A DNA stretch of 64,000 nucleotides from Eutreptiella sp. 'Long Island Sound 2002' (GCA_964036045.1 OZ038388.1:37980433-38044432), one strand, 5' to 3'. Counted from the first letter of the stretch, positions 9,719 through 20,300 are shown. Notes: generated by a model not told the origin, from the sequence alone. Made by a program: numbers and translations.

Positions 9719-10354
9719 CATCATCCCCGGTTTGGGTTAAGGAGTTAAGGGCCTAAGGTGAGTGATAGGCATCATCCAAGAGCCGCAACCTGGTTTTTTC
9801 ATTTTGTAAAAAGTTTTGCAACTCCGTCATCTTCTGATGACGTCATCCCTGGTGAGATTTTTGCCTTGGCCCAAAAAAACGGGTTGCGGCTTTTGGTTGG
9901 GTTAAGGAGATAAGGGCCTAAGGTGATAGGCATCATCCCCGGTTTGGGTTAAGGAGTTAAGGGCCTAAGGTGAGTGACTGGCATCATCCAAAAGCCGCAA
10001 CCTGATTTTTTCATGTTGTAAAAAGTTTTGCAACTCTGTCATTTTCTGATGACGTCCTCCCTGGTGAGATTTTTTCCTTGGCCGAAAAAAACGGGTTGCG
10101 GCTTCTGGTTGGGTTAAGGATATAATGGCCTAAGGTGATAGGCATCATCCCCGGTTTGGGTTAAGGAGTTAAGGGCCTAAGGTGAGTGATAGGCATCATC
10201 CAAAAGCCGCAACGTGTTTTTTTCATGTTGTAAAAAGTTTTGCAACTCTGTCATTTTCTGATGACGTCATCGCTGGTGAGATTTTTTCCTTGGCCGAAAA
10301 AAACGGGTTGCGGCTTCTGGTTGGGTTAAGGATATAAGGGCCTAAGGTGATAGG
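9719..10354. repeat. Three tandem 212-bp units with internal inverted repeats
   Basis: The phrase catcatccccggtttggg starts at 9719 and 9931 and 10143, and the next unit boundary falls at 10355, giving a period of 212 bp. Each unit contains an inverted pair, gccgcaacc near the left and ggttgcggc near the right, about 110 bp apart, enclosing gatgacgtcat-like palindromes. Each unit could thus fold as one long hairpin. The left edge overlaps the end of a small ORF. Confidence 0.85.
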
Positions 10355-10439
10355 CATCACCCCATTTGTTCCAGTGCCGCATATACAACTCGGTGGCCTT
10401 TCACTGGGTAGCATGTGATGAAGGCTACCCACTGCAGTG

Positions 10440-10811
10440 TCAGCATAACGAGGTTTTAGAATACCATTCTGGTAGCGCACCGGATGCATCCTCGGGGTTA
10501 TAGTGCATTACAACGGTCGACCCCCGTGAAACCCCGTTGTGCATAATCTCGACACCGGAGTATTTCATTTCTCTGCCGTCCACGGTATAGGTGATTTCCA
10601 TGGGGCATACCCGCTTTGTGCCCTGTCTACCAAATGTGCGATACGTACAACCTGTTTCATCCAATTTGCTCACCGTGCCCGTGACCTTGCGTAGTGAGTT
10701 TATACACCGTTTGTTTTTTCTGGTCCTCTTCACGATGGAACCGATCCAGACAACAACCACAAGAGTAGTCATCAGCATCATCACAAACAGTGTGCCTGTA
10801 TTGGGGGGCAT
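10440..10811 (-). CDS. DUF3592-like small membrane protein
   Basis: The 123-residue protein from ATG at 10811 has one membrane segment near its N-terminus (FVMMLMTTLVVVVWIG), a basic turn (KRTRKNKR), and then a beta-rich domain with CPMEITYTVDGREMKYSG and GSTVVMHYNPED. The V.Y.VDG...G followed by G..V.V.YNPEDP pattern is that of DUF3592 proteins, which are membrane proteins of unknown function. A longer version upstream adds 71 residues of low-complexity sequence; I prefer the ATG just before the membrane segment. The stop is TGA. Confidence 0.6.
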   Translation of the reverse strand: MPPNTGTLFVMMLMTTLVVVVWIGSIVKRTRKNKRCINSLRKVTGTVSKLDETGCTYRTFGRQGTKRVCPMEITYTVDGREMKYSGVEIMHNGVSRGSTVVMHYNPEDASGALPEWYSKTSLC

Positions 10812-11047
10812 GTTGCTGGACTTGACCTGTTTTGGTATTATATTCTGTATACTCGTTAAAAAAAACGGGTCAGCAATGTACTGGGGATCGCGGGTCGGGT
10901 GTTTGGCGGGATAGCCGGTCACCCAGAGGCTCACGGTACTCTGTGTGTGTGTCCCCGCGGGGTATACGCGGCTGTGTCGGGTGGATGTGTATGCGCCGAC
11001 ACCATCCGAAATTGTGGTGTGCATGTCACGCAGCAGACCCAGGCCAT

Positions 11048-11297
11048 GCTAGACAGAAACCCACCCAAAATGGTACACGCCTTGGTAACACACCTTCGAG
11101 ACAAAACCCGTGAAATACACGGTCATCTACAGGAGGCAATCGGAACCGGGAATCTGATACACGACAATCCGGACGACTGTTGGTACATCCGCAACGCCGT
11201 ACACGAACTGTTGGACCGGATCGACGACATAGAATGTTATATGTCGTCGATCGAGGCGTCATCCGCGGACCAGGCACTGGATACTGATGCACCATGA
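11048..11297 (+). CDS. Small helical ORF overlapping the next gene tail-to-tail
   Basis: The reading frame from MLDRNPPKMVHALV has a helical, charged composition (HLRDKTREIHGHLQEAIG, AVHELLDRIDDIECYMSS). Its last 60 bp overlap the end of the minus-strand ORF at 11237-11923. No family is recognised; the frame extends further upstream but with poor composition. Confidence 0.4.
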
Positions 11298-11923
11298 CCG
11301 TCATCACGAACAGCGAGGAGGCGTTGAAACAATTCAGCGCGTGGGGTTTTTTTGCTCATGAGACTCATGTACCGATGATATTTGTCCCAGGCACTACCGA
11401 CCATACTGCGGATGTTCAGATCATCGTTTTCGCGTTCTATGTCACACACGTTATCCGTCGTACCTAGTAAAACACCGAGATATACGCTACTGTTTTTCAT
11501 ACGGGTCGTGAAGAATAACGTACAGCAATGCTGGCTGTCGGTGCGCTGCAGGATCGCCGCGGCATATACAATCAACCGCTCTTTTACAAGGAAAGGTGGG
11601 TCGAAGAACCACACTTTCATCTGATTCGTGGTTAAACTGATCCCGCGGATGGAATGCCCGACTATGTTTCTCTGACCGTACAGGACGGTCTCGTACATCC
11701 ACTGTAGTGTCTTACCATCCCATTTCTCGGCGTCTGTCCAACCCACACTTCGGCTGATGGAAGTTATACCGGAAGACCCATACCGTAAGAACAGATCCAA
11801 CATGATCCCCCCTTTGTTTGCACCGGACGGGAGAACACAGTAGAACGTGACATCTGGTTTCTTTGTGTGTTTGGACTGTATATTTTTGCGACGACCACGT
11901 ATGATATCACGAACTCCCCGCAT
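11237..11923 (-). CDS. Hypothetical 228-codon protein
   Basis: The ORF starts with a basic segment (MRGVRDIIRGRRKNIQSKHTKK) and has a mixed alpha/beta composition throughout, with VTFYCVLPSGANKGG, DAEKWDGKTLQWMYE, TNQMKVWFFDPPFLVKERLIVYAAAILQRT and LFFTTRMKNSSVYLGVLLG. It looks like a real folded protein but matches no family I know. It ends at TAA. It converges with the small plus-strand ORF at 11048-11297. Confidence 0.5.
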   Translation of the reverse strand: MRGVRDIIRGRRKNIQSKHTKKPDVTFYCVLPSGANKGGIMLDLFLRYGSSGITSISRSVGWTDAEKWDGKTLQWMYETVLYGQRNIVGHSIRGISLTTNQMKVWFFDPPFLVKERLIVYAAAILQRTDSQHCCTLFFTTRMKNSSVYLGVLLGTTDNVCDIERENDDLNIRSMVGSAWDKYHRYMSLMSKKTPRAELFQRLLAVRDDGHGASVSSAWSADDASIDDI

Positions 11924-12622
11924 CCTCGTCTTTTTATTTGATATATGTGATCTGTTTGTTTGTTTTGATGTTTGTGTGTGATCGCGTGTCTATGTGTGAC
12001 ATCACGGTCACTGGTTGCGTCACATACACACGCGTGTGGTTGGTCGCGCGCGCACATATCACACATCATTCGTGTACAGAACAACTCGGGTTTTCGATCG
12101 TTCCGGGTGGTACCGTGTAACAAGCAAGAGCGTCGTATTCAAACCCAAATCGACCGACAGATCCGACGACGTGCACCACCCTCTTCTGTGGCCGACGTAT
12201 CAATGAGATTAATGTACACACTGTGACACCCGGACAGCACGAGACCATGGACCAGAAGAATAACACCGTCGTTTTTGACGGACTGACCGGACAGGTCTAT
12301 ATGATAACGGTTAGTGGGTGCCACATCAACCAGGAAACGTATTAGGTCAGAAGAAGTCGACACACATCGGAAACCGGAGCGAAACGGACAACATGGAGAG
12401 CCTTGGTAGCGGCCACTTGTCATAGTAGCAATTTAACGGGAAGGGACCCTCGTAGGTGATCGTAGGTTCCTTGGCAACCGCGACCGGGGAGGGTTCTGAG
12501 CAGCTTGCTACTGGTCAAAGTGATATAGGTGGTGGTATTGTCATCGAGACTTTTCTTTGTCATTATGTGAGACACATGAGTAGGAGAAGTTAATAAAAGA
12601 ACAGGGTACCCCCTCCTACTAT
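11924..12622. other. Intergenic, possible small minus-strand ORF
   Basis: This is mostly alternating pyrimidine/purine-rich sequence (tgtgtgtgatcgcgtgtc, gcgcgcgcaca). A minus-strand frame at 12139-12423 has one coding-like stretch (LVDVAPTNRYHIDLSG, GVILLVHGLVLSGC) but is too short to call. Confidence 0.35.
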
Positions 12623-13276
12623 TTAATAATGCCTGTCGCCGATACTCTGTAGGTATAACCGTTCTGGTTTTGTATCTAGACGCGACAACGCGGCGTTGCG
12701 TTTTGGGAACCGCCCGAACCCCAACAGCGTATCCCGGTGCCCGTACTGGTGTTCCAGTGCATCACACAGCGTGTTCCTCATCTTGGTGGTGGCACAGTTC
12801 GCTCCATCAGCCAACAAGCGATGCAATATATGCACACCGGTATCATGGTCACTCAACACCGGACTGTGCTGCAGTGGCACCAGCAGAAAAACACAGCATA
12901 TCGATTGTTACCCGCTAATCCGCTTGTGGTCGTACATCCCCATATTCAAGACACATTTTGCAGCAAAATCGTTGCTGTACGCCCGGTCGGTGTGACGATA
13001 TACGTGCCTCGAAAACTGATCCAGGATCACGACCAACGCCAGCCAACGTCGACCCAGTCGGTAGTGACCCATCTCGGCGTCCCGTAGTACACCCGAGAAC
13101 AACCGCGTTATTTCCGGTTCGAGGCGCTCGCCCTTGCTGAACACACGCACCATCATGAAATCGGTGTACGACGGGTCATTCACGGTATCCGCGCTGTCTA
13201 GTTTACCCAAAGGGACACAAAACCAAAACTCGAGTACACACCGGATGATCTCGTTATGATCGCGTTCTGTCTTCAT
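12623..13276 (-). pseudogene. DUF924-family protein, interrupted by one in-frame TAA
   Basis: Two ORFs in the same frame together make a full DUF924-type protein. The first (13276-12908) has VLEFWFCVPLGKLD, GHYRLGRRWLALVVILDQFSRHVYR and NDFAAKCVLNMG. The second (12880-12623) has VPLQHSPVLSD, EHQYGHRDTLLGFGRFPKRNAALSR. These correspond in order to the family pattern (FWF near the start, LDQFPRNxYR, then LPxEHSE and FGRFPxRN). Between them lies a single TAA at about 12908-12910, followed by CAA, with no frameshift. Total length (about 217 codons) is normal for the family, whose members are small helical proteins of unknown function common in bacteria and some protists. The natural end is also a TAA, so this may simply be a nonsense mutation. 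Confidence 0.7.
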
Positions 13277-13349
13277 CGGCGTAGGTAGTCACACACGCCT
13301 TTTATGGTACACAACACACATACACACAACCAAGCACACAAAAAAACCT

Positions 13350-13838
13350 TTAGGTCGTGACAATCGACCCATTTGCGACACACAACCGACAGCCAAACTT
13401 CTCGATTACGTGTTCGATGACAACACAAGAAAGGTTTTCGCCACAGAGATAGTCGCGACGTGCCACGTGCACGACCCGTACACCCCGTTCTATGACCCTG
13501 TCAAGAAGCCGTCGGATTCCGTCGTAGTCACCGGGTGCGTCGGCGAACACCACAACACCGCCATGACAGCAACCACACTGCTGTCTCAGTGTATCAACCT
13601 CTACTCGACGCTCTTCTCCCTCGGGCGCTCGTGTATGGATTGCCTCGACCACCATGTCGTTTTTGGGGGCGTCGTTGCCCCCCTTCACACAGAAACTGGA
13701 CACGTCATACAAGCGATGGACACGCTTCGAACCACCCGGCAATTCGACAGTCGAGATACGCCCCCTTTTTGCGTACCCAATAAGCGTCTTGCGTGATACC
13801 CGGAGGTGTTTTCTGGCTTCGCCGGATCGCATCAACAT
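13350..13838 (-). CDS. IS607-type recombinase (TnpA) relative, probably inactive
   Basis: From ATG at 13838 the protein opens with a MerR-like winged-helix module typical of IS607 transposases: GEARKHLRVSRKTLIGYAKRG followed by ISTVELPGGSKRVHRLYDVSSF. The second half follows the serine-recombinase fold, with DTLRQQ, DYDGIRRLLDRVIERGVRVVHVARRDYL and IEHVIEKFGCRLCV. However, where the catalytic motif (Y-A-R-V-S) is expected, the sequence is AIHTRAPEGEE, without a serine in the right place. The enzyme therefore looks catalytically dead or badly diverged. IS607-like elements are frequent in large DNA viruses. No tnpB partner is adjacent. The gene starts 23 bp from the edge of the right SET-repeat array. 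Confidence 0.65.
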   Translation of the reverse strand: MLMRSGEARKHLRVSRKTLIGYAKRGRISTVELPGGSKRVHRLYDVSSFCVKGGNDAPKNDMVVEAIHTRAPEGEERRVEVDTLRQQCGCCHGGVVVFADAPGDYDGIRRLLDRVIERGVRVVHVARRDYLCGENLSCVVIEHVIEKFGCRLCVANGSIVTT

Positions 13839-13915
13839 GTCAAGGTCAGCTGGCACACCACTGAATGACACGCGTCTCGGGTTTTTTAGACATCACACTG
13901 ATGATGCAGGTTGAT

Positions 13916-14401
13916 CTAAGGCATACACGACACATAATCATAGGTACTCCCATAGTCTGTTACGATCTCTTCGCCGTCGTTGATGGTCCGTGACGCCCGG
14001 AGCGCGATCACCCGGAGTCGATTGGATCGGTCGACCCATTTGTAGCACATGATTGCGTTTTGTTTGTGTGTTTTGGTTTTGTGGTTGGCGAATGAACCAC
14101 CCATCACCCCATCGCGCGCATCCCTACACCCTTCTATAACCAAATCACCGTCACCATCCGCGACAAACATCGGGTAGTACACTGCGTACGACGTGTCACC
14201 CAATGACTCAATCGAAACAACCGACCCCTCATAGAGGGTTATCAGGTCACCTTTCTTGTACGACCCCCCTGATGCAAAGAGTCCACCACCGGCATTTGGT
14301 ATAGCCTGTACGACAACCCGTCGCCTATTGTAGCAACACCCGTGTGCACCCTGACCGAAACAACCGCCAACGCGTACAACAACGAGTAGGGCATCGACAT
14401 T
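13916..14401 (-). CDS. SET-domain-like frame, copy lacking the upstream TGA
   Basis: This copy differs from all others at the codon that is TGA elsewhere: here it is TGT, so the frame reads on upstream for 14 more codons (LVVVRVGGCFGQG) to another TGA. The domain keeps GGGLFASGG, ANHK and GEEIVTDYG, with LRVIALRAS in place of LRLIALRAT. There is still no ATG. It is the most open member of the family and the best candidate for the ancestral reading frame. Confidence 0.55.
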   Translation of the reverse strand, partial: NVDALLVVVRVGGCFGQGAHGCCYNRRRVVVQAIPNAGGGLFASGGSYKKGDLITLYEGSVVSIESLGDTSYAVYYPMFVADGDGDLVIEGCRDARDGVMGGSFANHKTKTHKQNAIMCYKWVDRSNRLRVIALRASRTINDGEEIVTDYGSTYDYVSCMP

Positions 14402-14527
14402 TCAGGTGTGTTTGTATTTGTGTGTTTCTTTTTTGCTATCAAACAATGATTAGATAGAGAGAGAAAGAGAGAGAGGGAAGGCATGGTACACAACACGGGT
14501 GAATGCGCCAATCGTCACACGGAGTGG

Positions 14528-15019
14528 TCAACAAGCGAGTCCCACATAAGAATCGACAGCTGGTTCACTTGGTACAGGGATTAAGGCAATATCATCCACC
14601 CGCAACCCATGGCAAGGCCAAGGTTGGTGGCGCCCAGTCGGATGGATGGGACCGTTCGCCTTATATCGACCATCTAGGCGGATTGCACACGCTGGTCCGG
14701 ATGGGATATACTTGTCGACGTGGAGGATGTGGTAATCAAATCTCACCCGCTTCCCACTGGTATGCACCAAACCGTACCCACAGTCGGGCTGCAGGTTGTC
14801 CAATGTCATATTCGCGTTGTGCACCGTGTTACCCATTGCAACCAAATGCTCGCATGGGTGGACCAGAGGCGCATTTCGGATTATCATATTGCACAACCGA
14901 TTGCAATTTCTGTATCGATACAACCCAGCGAGTGTCTCAATCTTCCACGTACAGTCACACGGGAAGCCACCGTTAATCGGATAGGGACACGACAGAGATC
15001 CACGAGACCTGAATGACAC
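14528..15019 (-). CDS. Unknown 163-codon ORF, repeat copy 5
   Basis: Copy of the frame at 340-831, with PTGRHQPWPCHG near the C-terminus. Unknown function. Confidence 0.45.
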   Translation of the reverse strand: MSFRSRGSLSCPYPINGGFPCDCTWKIETLAGLYRYRNCNRLCNMIIRNAPLVHPCEHLVAMGNTVHNANMTLDNLQPDCGYGLVHTSGKRVRFDYHILHVDKYIPSGPACAIRLDGRYKANGPIHPTGRHQPWPCHGLRVDDIALIPVPSEPAVDSYVGLAC

Positions 15020-15063
15020 GCGTCTCGGGTTTTTTAGACATCACACTGATGATGCACGTTGAT

Positions 15064-15507
15064 CTAAGGCATACACGACACATAATCATAGGTACTCCCA
15101 TAGTCTGTTACGATCTCTTCGCCGTCGTTGATGGTCGGTGTCGCCCGGAGCGCGATCAGCCGGAGTCGATTGGATCGGTCGACCCATTTGTAGCACATGA
15201 TTGCGTTTTGTTTGTGTGTTTTGGTTTTGTGGTTGGCGAATGAACCACCCATCACCCCATCGCGCGCCTCCCTACACCCTTCTATAACCAAATCACCGTC
15301 ACCATCCGCGACAAACATCGGGTAGTACACTGCGTACGACGTGTCACCCAATGACTCAATCGAAACAACCGACCCCTCATAGAGGGTTATCAGGTCACCT
15401 TTCTTGTACGACCCCCCTGATGCAAAGAGTCCACCACCGGCATTTGGTATAGCCTGTACGACAACCCGTCGCCTATTGTAGCAACACCCGTGTGCACCTT
15501 GACCGAA
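15064..15507 (-). pseudogene. SET-domain-like frame, copy 6
   Basis: Same frame as 876-1319 with GCREARDG for GCRDARDG. It is closed upstream by the shared TGA. Confidence 0.6.
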
Positions 15508-15675
15508 TCAACCGCCAACGCGTACAACAACGAGTAGGGCATCGACATTTCAGGTGTGTTTGTATTTGTGTGTTTCTTTTTTGCTATCAAACAATGATTA
15601 GATAGAGAGAGAAAGAGAGAGAGGGAAGGCATGGTACACAACACGGGTGAATGCGCCAATCGTCACACGGAGTGG

Positions 15676-16167
15676 TCAACAAGCGAGTCCCACATAAGAA
15701 TCGACAGCTGGTTCACCTGGTACAGGGATTAAGGCAATATCATCCACCCGCAACCCCTGGCAAGGCCAAGGGTGGTGGCGCCCAGTTGGATGGATGGGAC
15801 CGTTCGCCTTATATCGACCATCTGGGCGGATTGCACACGCTGGTCCGGATGGGATATACTTGTCGACGTGGAGGATGTGGTAATCAAATCTCACCCGCTT
15901 CCCACTGGTATGCACCAAACCGTACCCACAGTCGGGCTGCAGGTTGTCCAATGTCATATTCGCGTTGTGCACCGTGTTACCCATTGCAACCAAATGCTCG
16001 CATGGGTGGACCAGAGGCGCATTTCGGATTATCATATTGCACAATAGATTGCAATTTCTGTATCGATACAACCCAGCGAGTGTCTCAATCTTCCACGTAC
16101 AGTCACACGGGAAGCCACTGTTAATCGGATAGGGACACGACAGAGATCCACGAGACCTGAATGACAC
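15676..16167 (-). CDS. Unknown 163-codon ORF, repeat copy 6
   Basis: Copy of the frame at 340-831 with PINSGFPC for PINGGFPC and YRNCNLLC for YRNCNRLC. Unknown function. Confidence 0.45.
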   Translation of the reverse strand: MSFRSRGSLSCPYPINSGFPCDCTWKIETLAGLYRYRNCNLLCNMIIRNAPLVHPCEHLVAMGNTVHNANMTLDNLQPDCGYGLVHTSGKRVRFDYHILHVDKYIPSGPACAIRPDGRYKANGPIHPTGRHHPWPCQGLRVDDIALIPVPGEPAVDSYVGLAC

Positions 16168-16211
16168 GCGTCTCGGGTTTTTTAGACATCACACTGATGA
16201 TGCATGTTGAT

Positions 16212-16655
16212 CTAAGGCATACACGACACATAATCATAGGTACTCCCATAGTCTGTTACGATCTCTTCGCCGTCGTTGATGGTCGGTGTCGCCCGGAGCG
16301 CGATCAGCCGGAGTCGATTGGATCGGTGGACCCATTTGTAGCACATGATTGCGTTTTGTTTGTGTGTTTTGGTTTTGTGGTTGGCGAATGAACCACCCAT
16401 CACCCCATCGCGCGCATCCCTACACCCTTCTATAACCAAATCACCGTCACCATCCGCGACAAACATCGGGTAGTACACTGCGTACGACGTGTCACCCAAT
16501 GACTCAATCGAAACAACCGACCCCTCATAGAGGGTTATCAGGTCACCTTTCTTGTACGACCCCCCTGATGCAAAGATTCCACCACCGGCATTTGGTATAG
16601 CATGTACGACAACCCGTCGCCTATTGTAGCAACACCCGTGTGCACCTTGACCGAA
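16212..16655 (-). pseudogene. SET-domain-like frame, copy 7
   Basis: Same frame as 876-1319 with YKWVHRSN. It is closed upstream by the shared TGA. Confidence 0.6.
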
Positions 16656-16823
16656 TCAACCGCCAACGCGTACAACAACGAGTAGGGCATCGACATTTCA
16701 GGTGTGTTTGTATTTGTGTGTTTCTTTTTTGCTATCAAACAATGATTAGATAGAGAGAGAAAGAGAGAGAGGGAAGGCATGGTACACAACACGGGTGAAT
16801 GCGCCAATCGTCACACGGAGTGG

Positions 16824-17354
16824 TCAACAAGCGAGTCCCACATAAGAATCGACAGATGGTTCACCTGGTACAGGGATTAAGGCAATATCATCCACCCGCA
16901 ACCCCTGGCAAGGCCAAGGGTGGTGGCGCCCGGTTGGATGGATGGGACCGTTCGCCTTATATCGACCATCTAGGCGGAGTGCACACGCTGGTCCGGATGG
17001 GATATACTTGTCGACGTGGAGGATGTGGTAATCAAATCTCACCCGCTTCCCACTGGTATGCACCAAACCGTACCCACAGTCGGGCTGCAGGTTGTCCAAT
17101 GCCATATTCGCGTTGTGCACCGTGTTACCCATTGCAACCAAATGCTCGCATGGGTGGGCCAGGTAGCCATTTCTGTTTTTTCTCCCCGCGCTGAGCGTTG
17201 GGGACACCCAAGACCCCAGGGGTGATGTAGCCACTTTGCCCACATGTGGGCCACGTAGCCATTTCTTTTTTTGGATCCCGCGCTGACCATTGGGGACCTT
17301 CGAGACGGCAGCGGTGATGTAGCCTCTTTGCCCACATGTGGGGCAGGTAGCCAT
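16824..17354 (-). pseudogene. 163-codon ORF truncated and fused to satellite sequence
   Basis: The last copy of the unknown repeat-encoded protein is cut at 17159. Its upstream part is replaced by translated satellite (GQRGYITAAVSKVPNG is the typical satellite translation), giving a chimeric frame with no biological meaning upstream of HPCEHLVAMGN. Confidence 0.7.
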
Positions 17355-20300
17355 TTCTGTTTTTTGTTCCCGCGTGGAGCGTTGGGGACGTCCAAGACGG
17401 TAGGGGTGATGCAGTCAGTTTGCCCACATGTGGGCTAGGTAGCCATTTCTGTTTTTTGCCCCCTCGCCGAGCGTTTAGGACCCCCAAGACGGCAAGGGTG
17501 AGGTAGCCACTTTGCCCACATGTGGGCTAGGTAGCCATTTCTATTTTTTTGTTACTCGGCCAAGGATTGGAGACCCCCGAAACGTCAGGGGTGATGTAGT
17601 CACTTTGCCCACATTTGGGCTAGGTAGCCAATTCTGATATTCGTCCCCGTGCTGAGCGTTCGGGGCTCCCAAGAGGACAGGGGTGATGTAGCCACTTTGC
17701 CGACATGTGGGCCAGGTAGCCATTTTCATTTTTTCTCCCCGCGCCGAGCGTTGGGGACCCTCAAGGCGGCAGGGGTGATGTAGCCACTTTGCTTACATGT
17801 GGGCCAGGTAGCCATTTCCATTTTTTCTCCCCGCGCTGAGCGTTTGGGACCCCCAAGACCCCAGGGGTGATGTAGCCACTTTGCTTACATGTGGGCCAGG
17901 TAGCCATTTCTGTTTTGGGACCCCTTGCTCACCATTGGGGACCTTCGAGACGCCAGCGGTGATGTAGCCTCTTTGCCCACACGTGGCTAGGTAGCCATTT
18001 CTGTTTTTTGATCCCGCGTGGAGCGTTGGGGACCTCCAAGACGGTAGGGGTGATGTAGTCAGTTTGCCCACATGTGGGCCAGGTAGCCATTTCTGTTTGT
18101 TGTCCCCTCGCCGAGCGTTTAGGACCCCCAAGACGGCAAGAATGAGGTAGCCACTTTGCCCACATGTGGGCTAGGTAGCCATTTCTAGTTTTTTGTTTCT
18201 CTGCTGAGGATTGGAGACCCCCGAAACGTGATGGGAGATGCAGTCACTTTGCCCACATTTGGGCCAGGTAGCCATTTCTATTTTTCCTCCCCGTGCTGAG
18301 CATTGGGGACCCCCAACATGGTAGGGGTGAGATAGTCATTTTGCCCACATGTGGGCCAGGAAGCCATTTATGCCTCTTTTCCCACCACTAAGCGTTGGGG
18401 ACCGCCGACATGGCAGGGGTGATGTAGCCACTTTGCCCACATGTGGGCCAAGTAGGCCCTTCTGATTTTCTTCCCCCGCGTTGAGCATTGGAGACCCCTG
18501 AGACGGCAGGGGTGATGTAGCTGCTTTGCCCACATGTGGGGCAGGTAACCATTTCTGTGTTTTGTCCCCGCGATGAGCGTAGGGAACCCCGAAGACGGCA
18601 AGGGTGATGTAGCCACTTTGCCCACATGTGGGTAAGGTAGCCATTTCTGGTTTTTGTCCCCGCGCCGAGCGTTGGGGACCCCCAAGACGTCAGGGGTGAT
18701 GTAGTCACTTTGCCCACATGTGGGCTAGGTAGCCGTTTCTGATATTCGTCCCCGCGTTGAGCATTGGGGACCCCCAAGAGGACAGGGGTGATGTAGCCAA
18801 TTTGCCCACATGTGGGCCAGGTAGCCATTTCTGTTTTTTCTCCCCGCGCTGAGCGTTGGGGACCCCCAAGACCCCAAGGGTGATGTAGCCACTTTGCCCA
18901 CATGTGGGCCACGTAGCCATTTCTGTTTTGGGACCCCTTGGTGACCATTGGGGACCTTCGAGACGGCAGCGGTGTTGTGGCCTCTTTCCCAACATGTGGG
19001 GCAGGTAGCCATTTCTGTTTTTTGTTCCCGCGTGGAGCGTTGGGGACGTCCAAGACGGTAGGGGTGATGCAGTCAGTTTGCCCACATGTGGGCTAGGTAG
19101 CCATTTCTGTTTGTTGTCCCCTCGCCGACCGTTTAGGACCCCCAAGACGGCAAGGGTGGGGCAGCCACTTTGCCCACATGTGGGCTAGGTAGCCATTTCT
19201 ATTTTTTTGTTACTCGGCCAAGGATTGGAGACCCCCGAAACGTCAGGGGTGATGTAGTCACTTTGCCCACATTTGGGCTAGGTAGCCATTTCCATTTTTT
19301 CTCCCCGCGTTGAGCGTTCGGGGCTCCCAAGAGGACAGGGGTGATGTAGCCACTTTGCCCACATGTGCGCCAGGTAGCCATTTCCATTTTTTCTCCCCGC
19401 GCCGAGCGTTGGGGACCCCCAAGACGGCAGGGGTGATGTAGCCACTTTGCTTACATGTGGGCCAGGTAGCCATTTCCATTTTTTCTCCCCGTGTGGAGGG
19501 TTTCGGGACCCCCAAGACCCCAGGGGTGATGTAGCCACTTTGCTTACATGTGGGCCAGGTAGCCATTTCTGTTTTGGGACCCCTTGCTCACCATTGGGGA
19601 CCTTCGAGACGGCAGCGGTGATGTAGCCTCTTTGCCCACACGTGGCCAGGTAGCCATTTCTATTTTTTGTTCCCGCGTGGAGCGTTGGGGACCTCCAAGA
19701 CGGTAGGGGTGATGTAGTCAGTTTGCCCACATGTGGGCCAGGTAGCCATTTCTGTTTGTTGTCCCCTCGCCGAGCGTTTAGGACCCCCAAGACGGCAAGA
19801 ATGAGGTAGCCACTTTGCCCACATGTGGGCTAGGTAGCCATTTCTGGTTTTTTGTTTCTCCGCTGAGGATTGGAGACCCCCGAAACGTGATGGGAGATGC
19901 AGTCACTTTGCCCACATTTGGGCCAGGTAGCCATTGCTATTTTTCCTCCCCGTGCTGAGCATTGGGGACCCCCAACATGGTAGGGGTGAGATAGTCATTT
20001 TGCCCACATGTGGGCCAGGAAGCCAAAACGTCAGGGGTGATGTAGTCACTTTGCCCACATTTGGGCCAGGTAGCCATTTCTGTTTGTTGTCCCCGCGCTG
20101 AGCGTTCGGGGCTCCCAAGAGGACAGGGGTGATGTAGCCACTTTGCCCACATGTGGGCCAGGTAGCCATTTCCATTTTTTCTCCCTGCGGTGAGCGTTGG
20201 GGACCCCCCAGACGGTAGGGGTGATGTAGCCACTTTGCCCACATGTGGGCCAGGTAGCCATTTCCATTTTTTCTCCCCGCGCTGAGCGTTGGGGACCCCC

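Larger units (their letters stand above)
13861..17159. repeat. Right array of the 1148-bp SET repeat (2.9 units)
   Basis: Units start at 13861, 15009 and 16157 in the same phase and orientation as the left array. The third unit stops at about 17159, where sequence switches within a few bases to the 92-bp host satellite (tgggtgg then gccaggtagccattt). Confidence 0.95.

Noticed and set aside
12905-12913. Reassigned TAA codon (glutamine code) for the whole block
   Set aside because: TAA also ends the DUF924 and IS607-like genes at their natural C-termini, so wholesale reassignment is unlikely; local readthrough or mutation is kept as the alternative.
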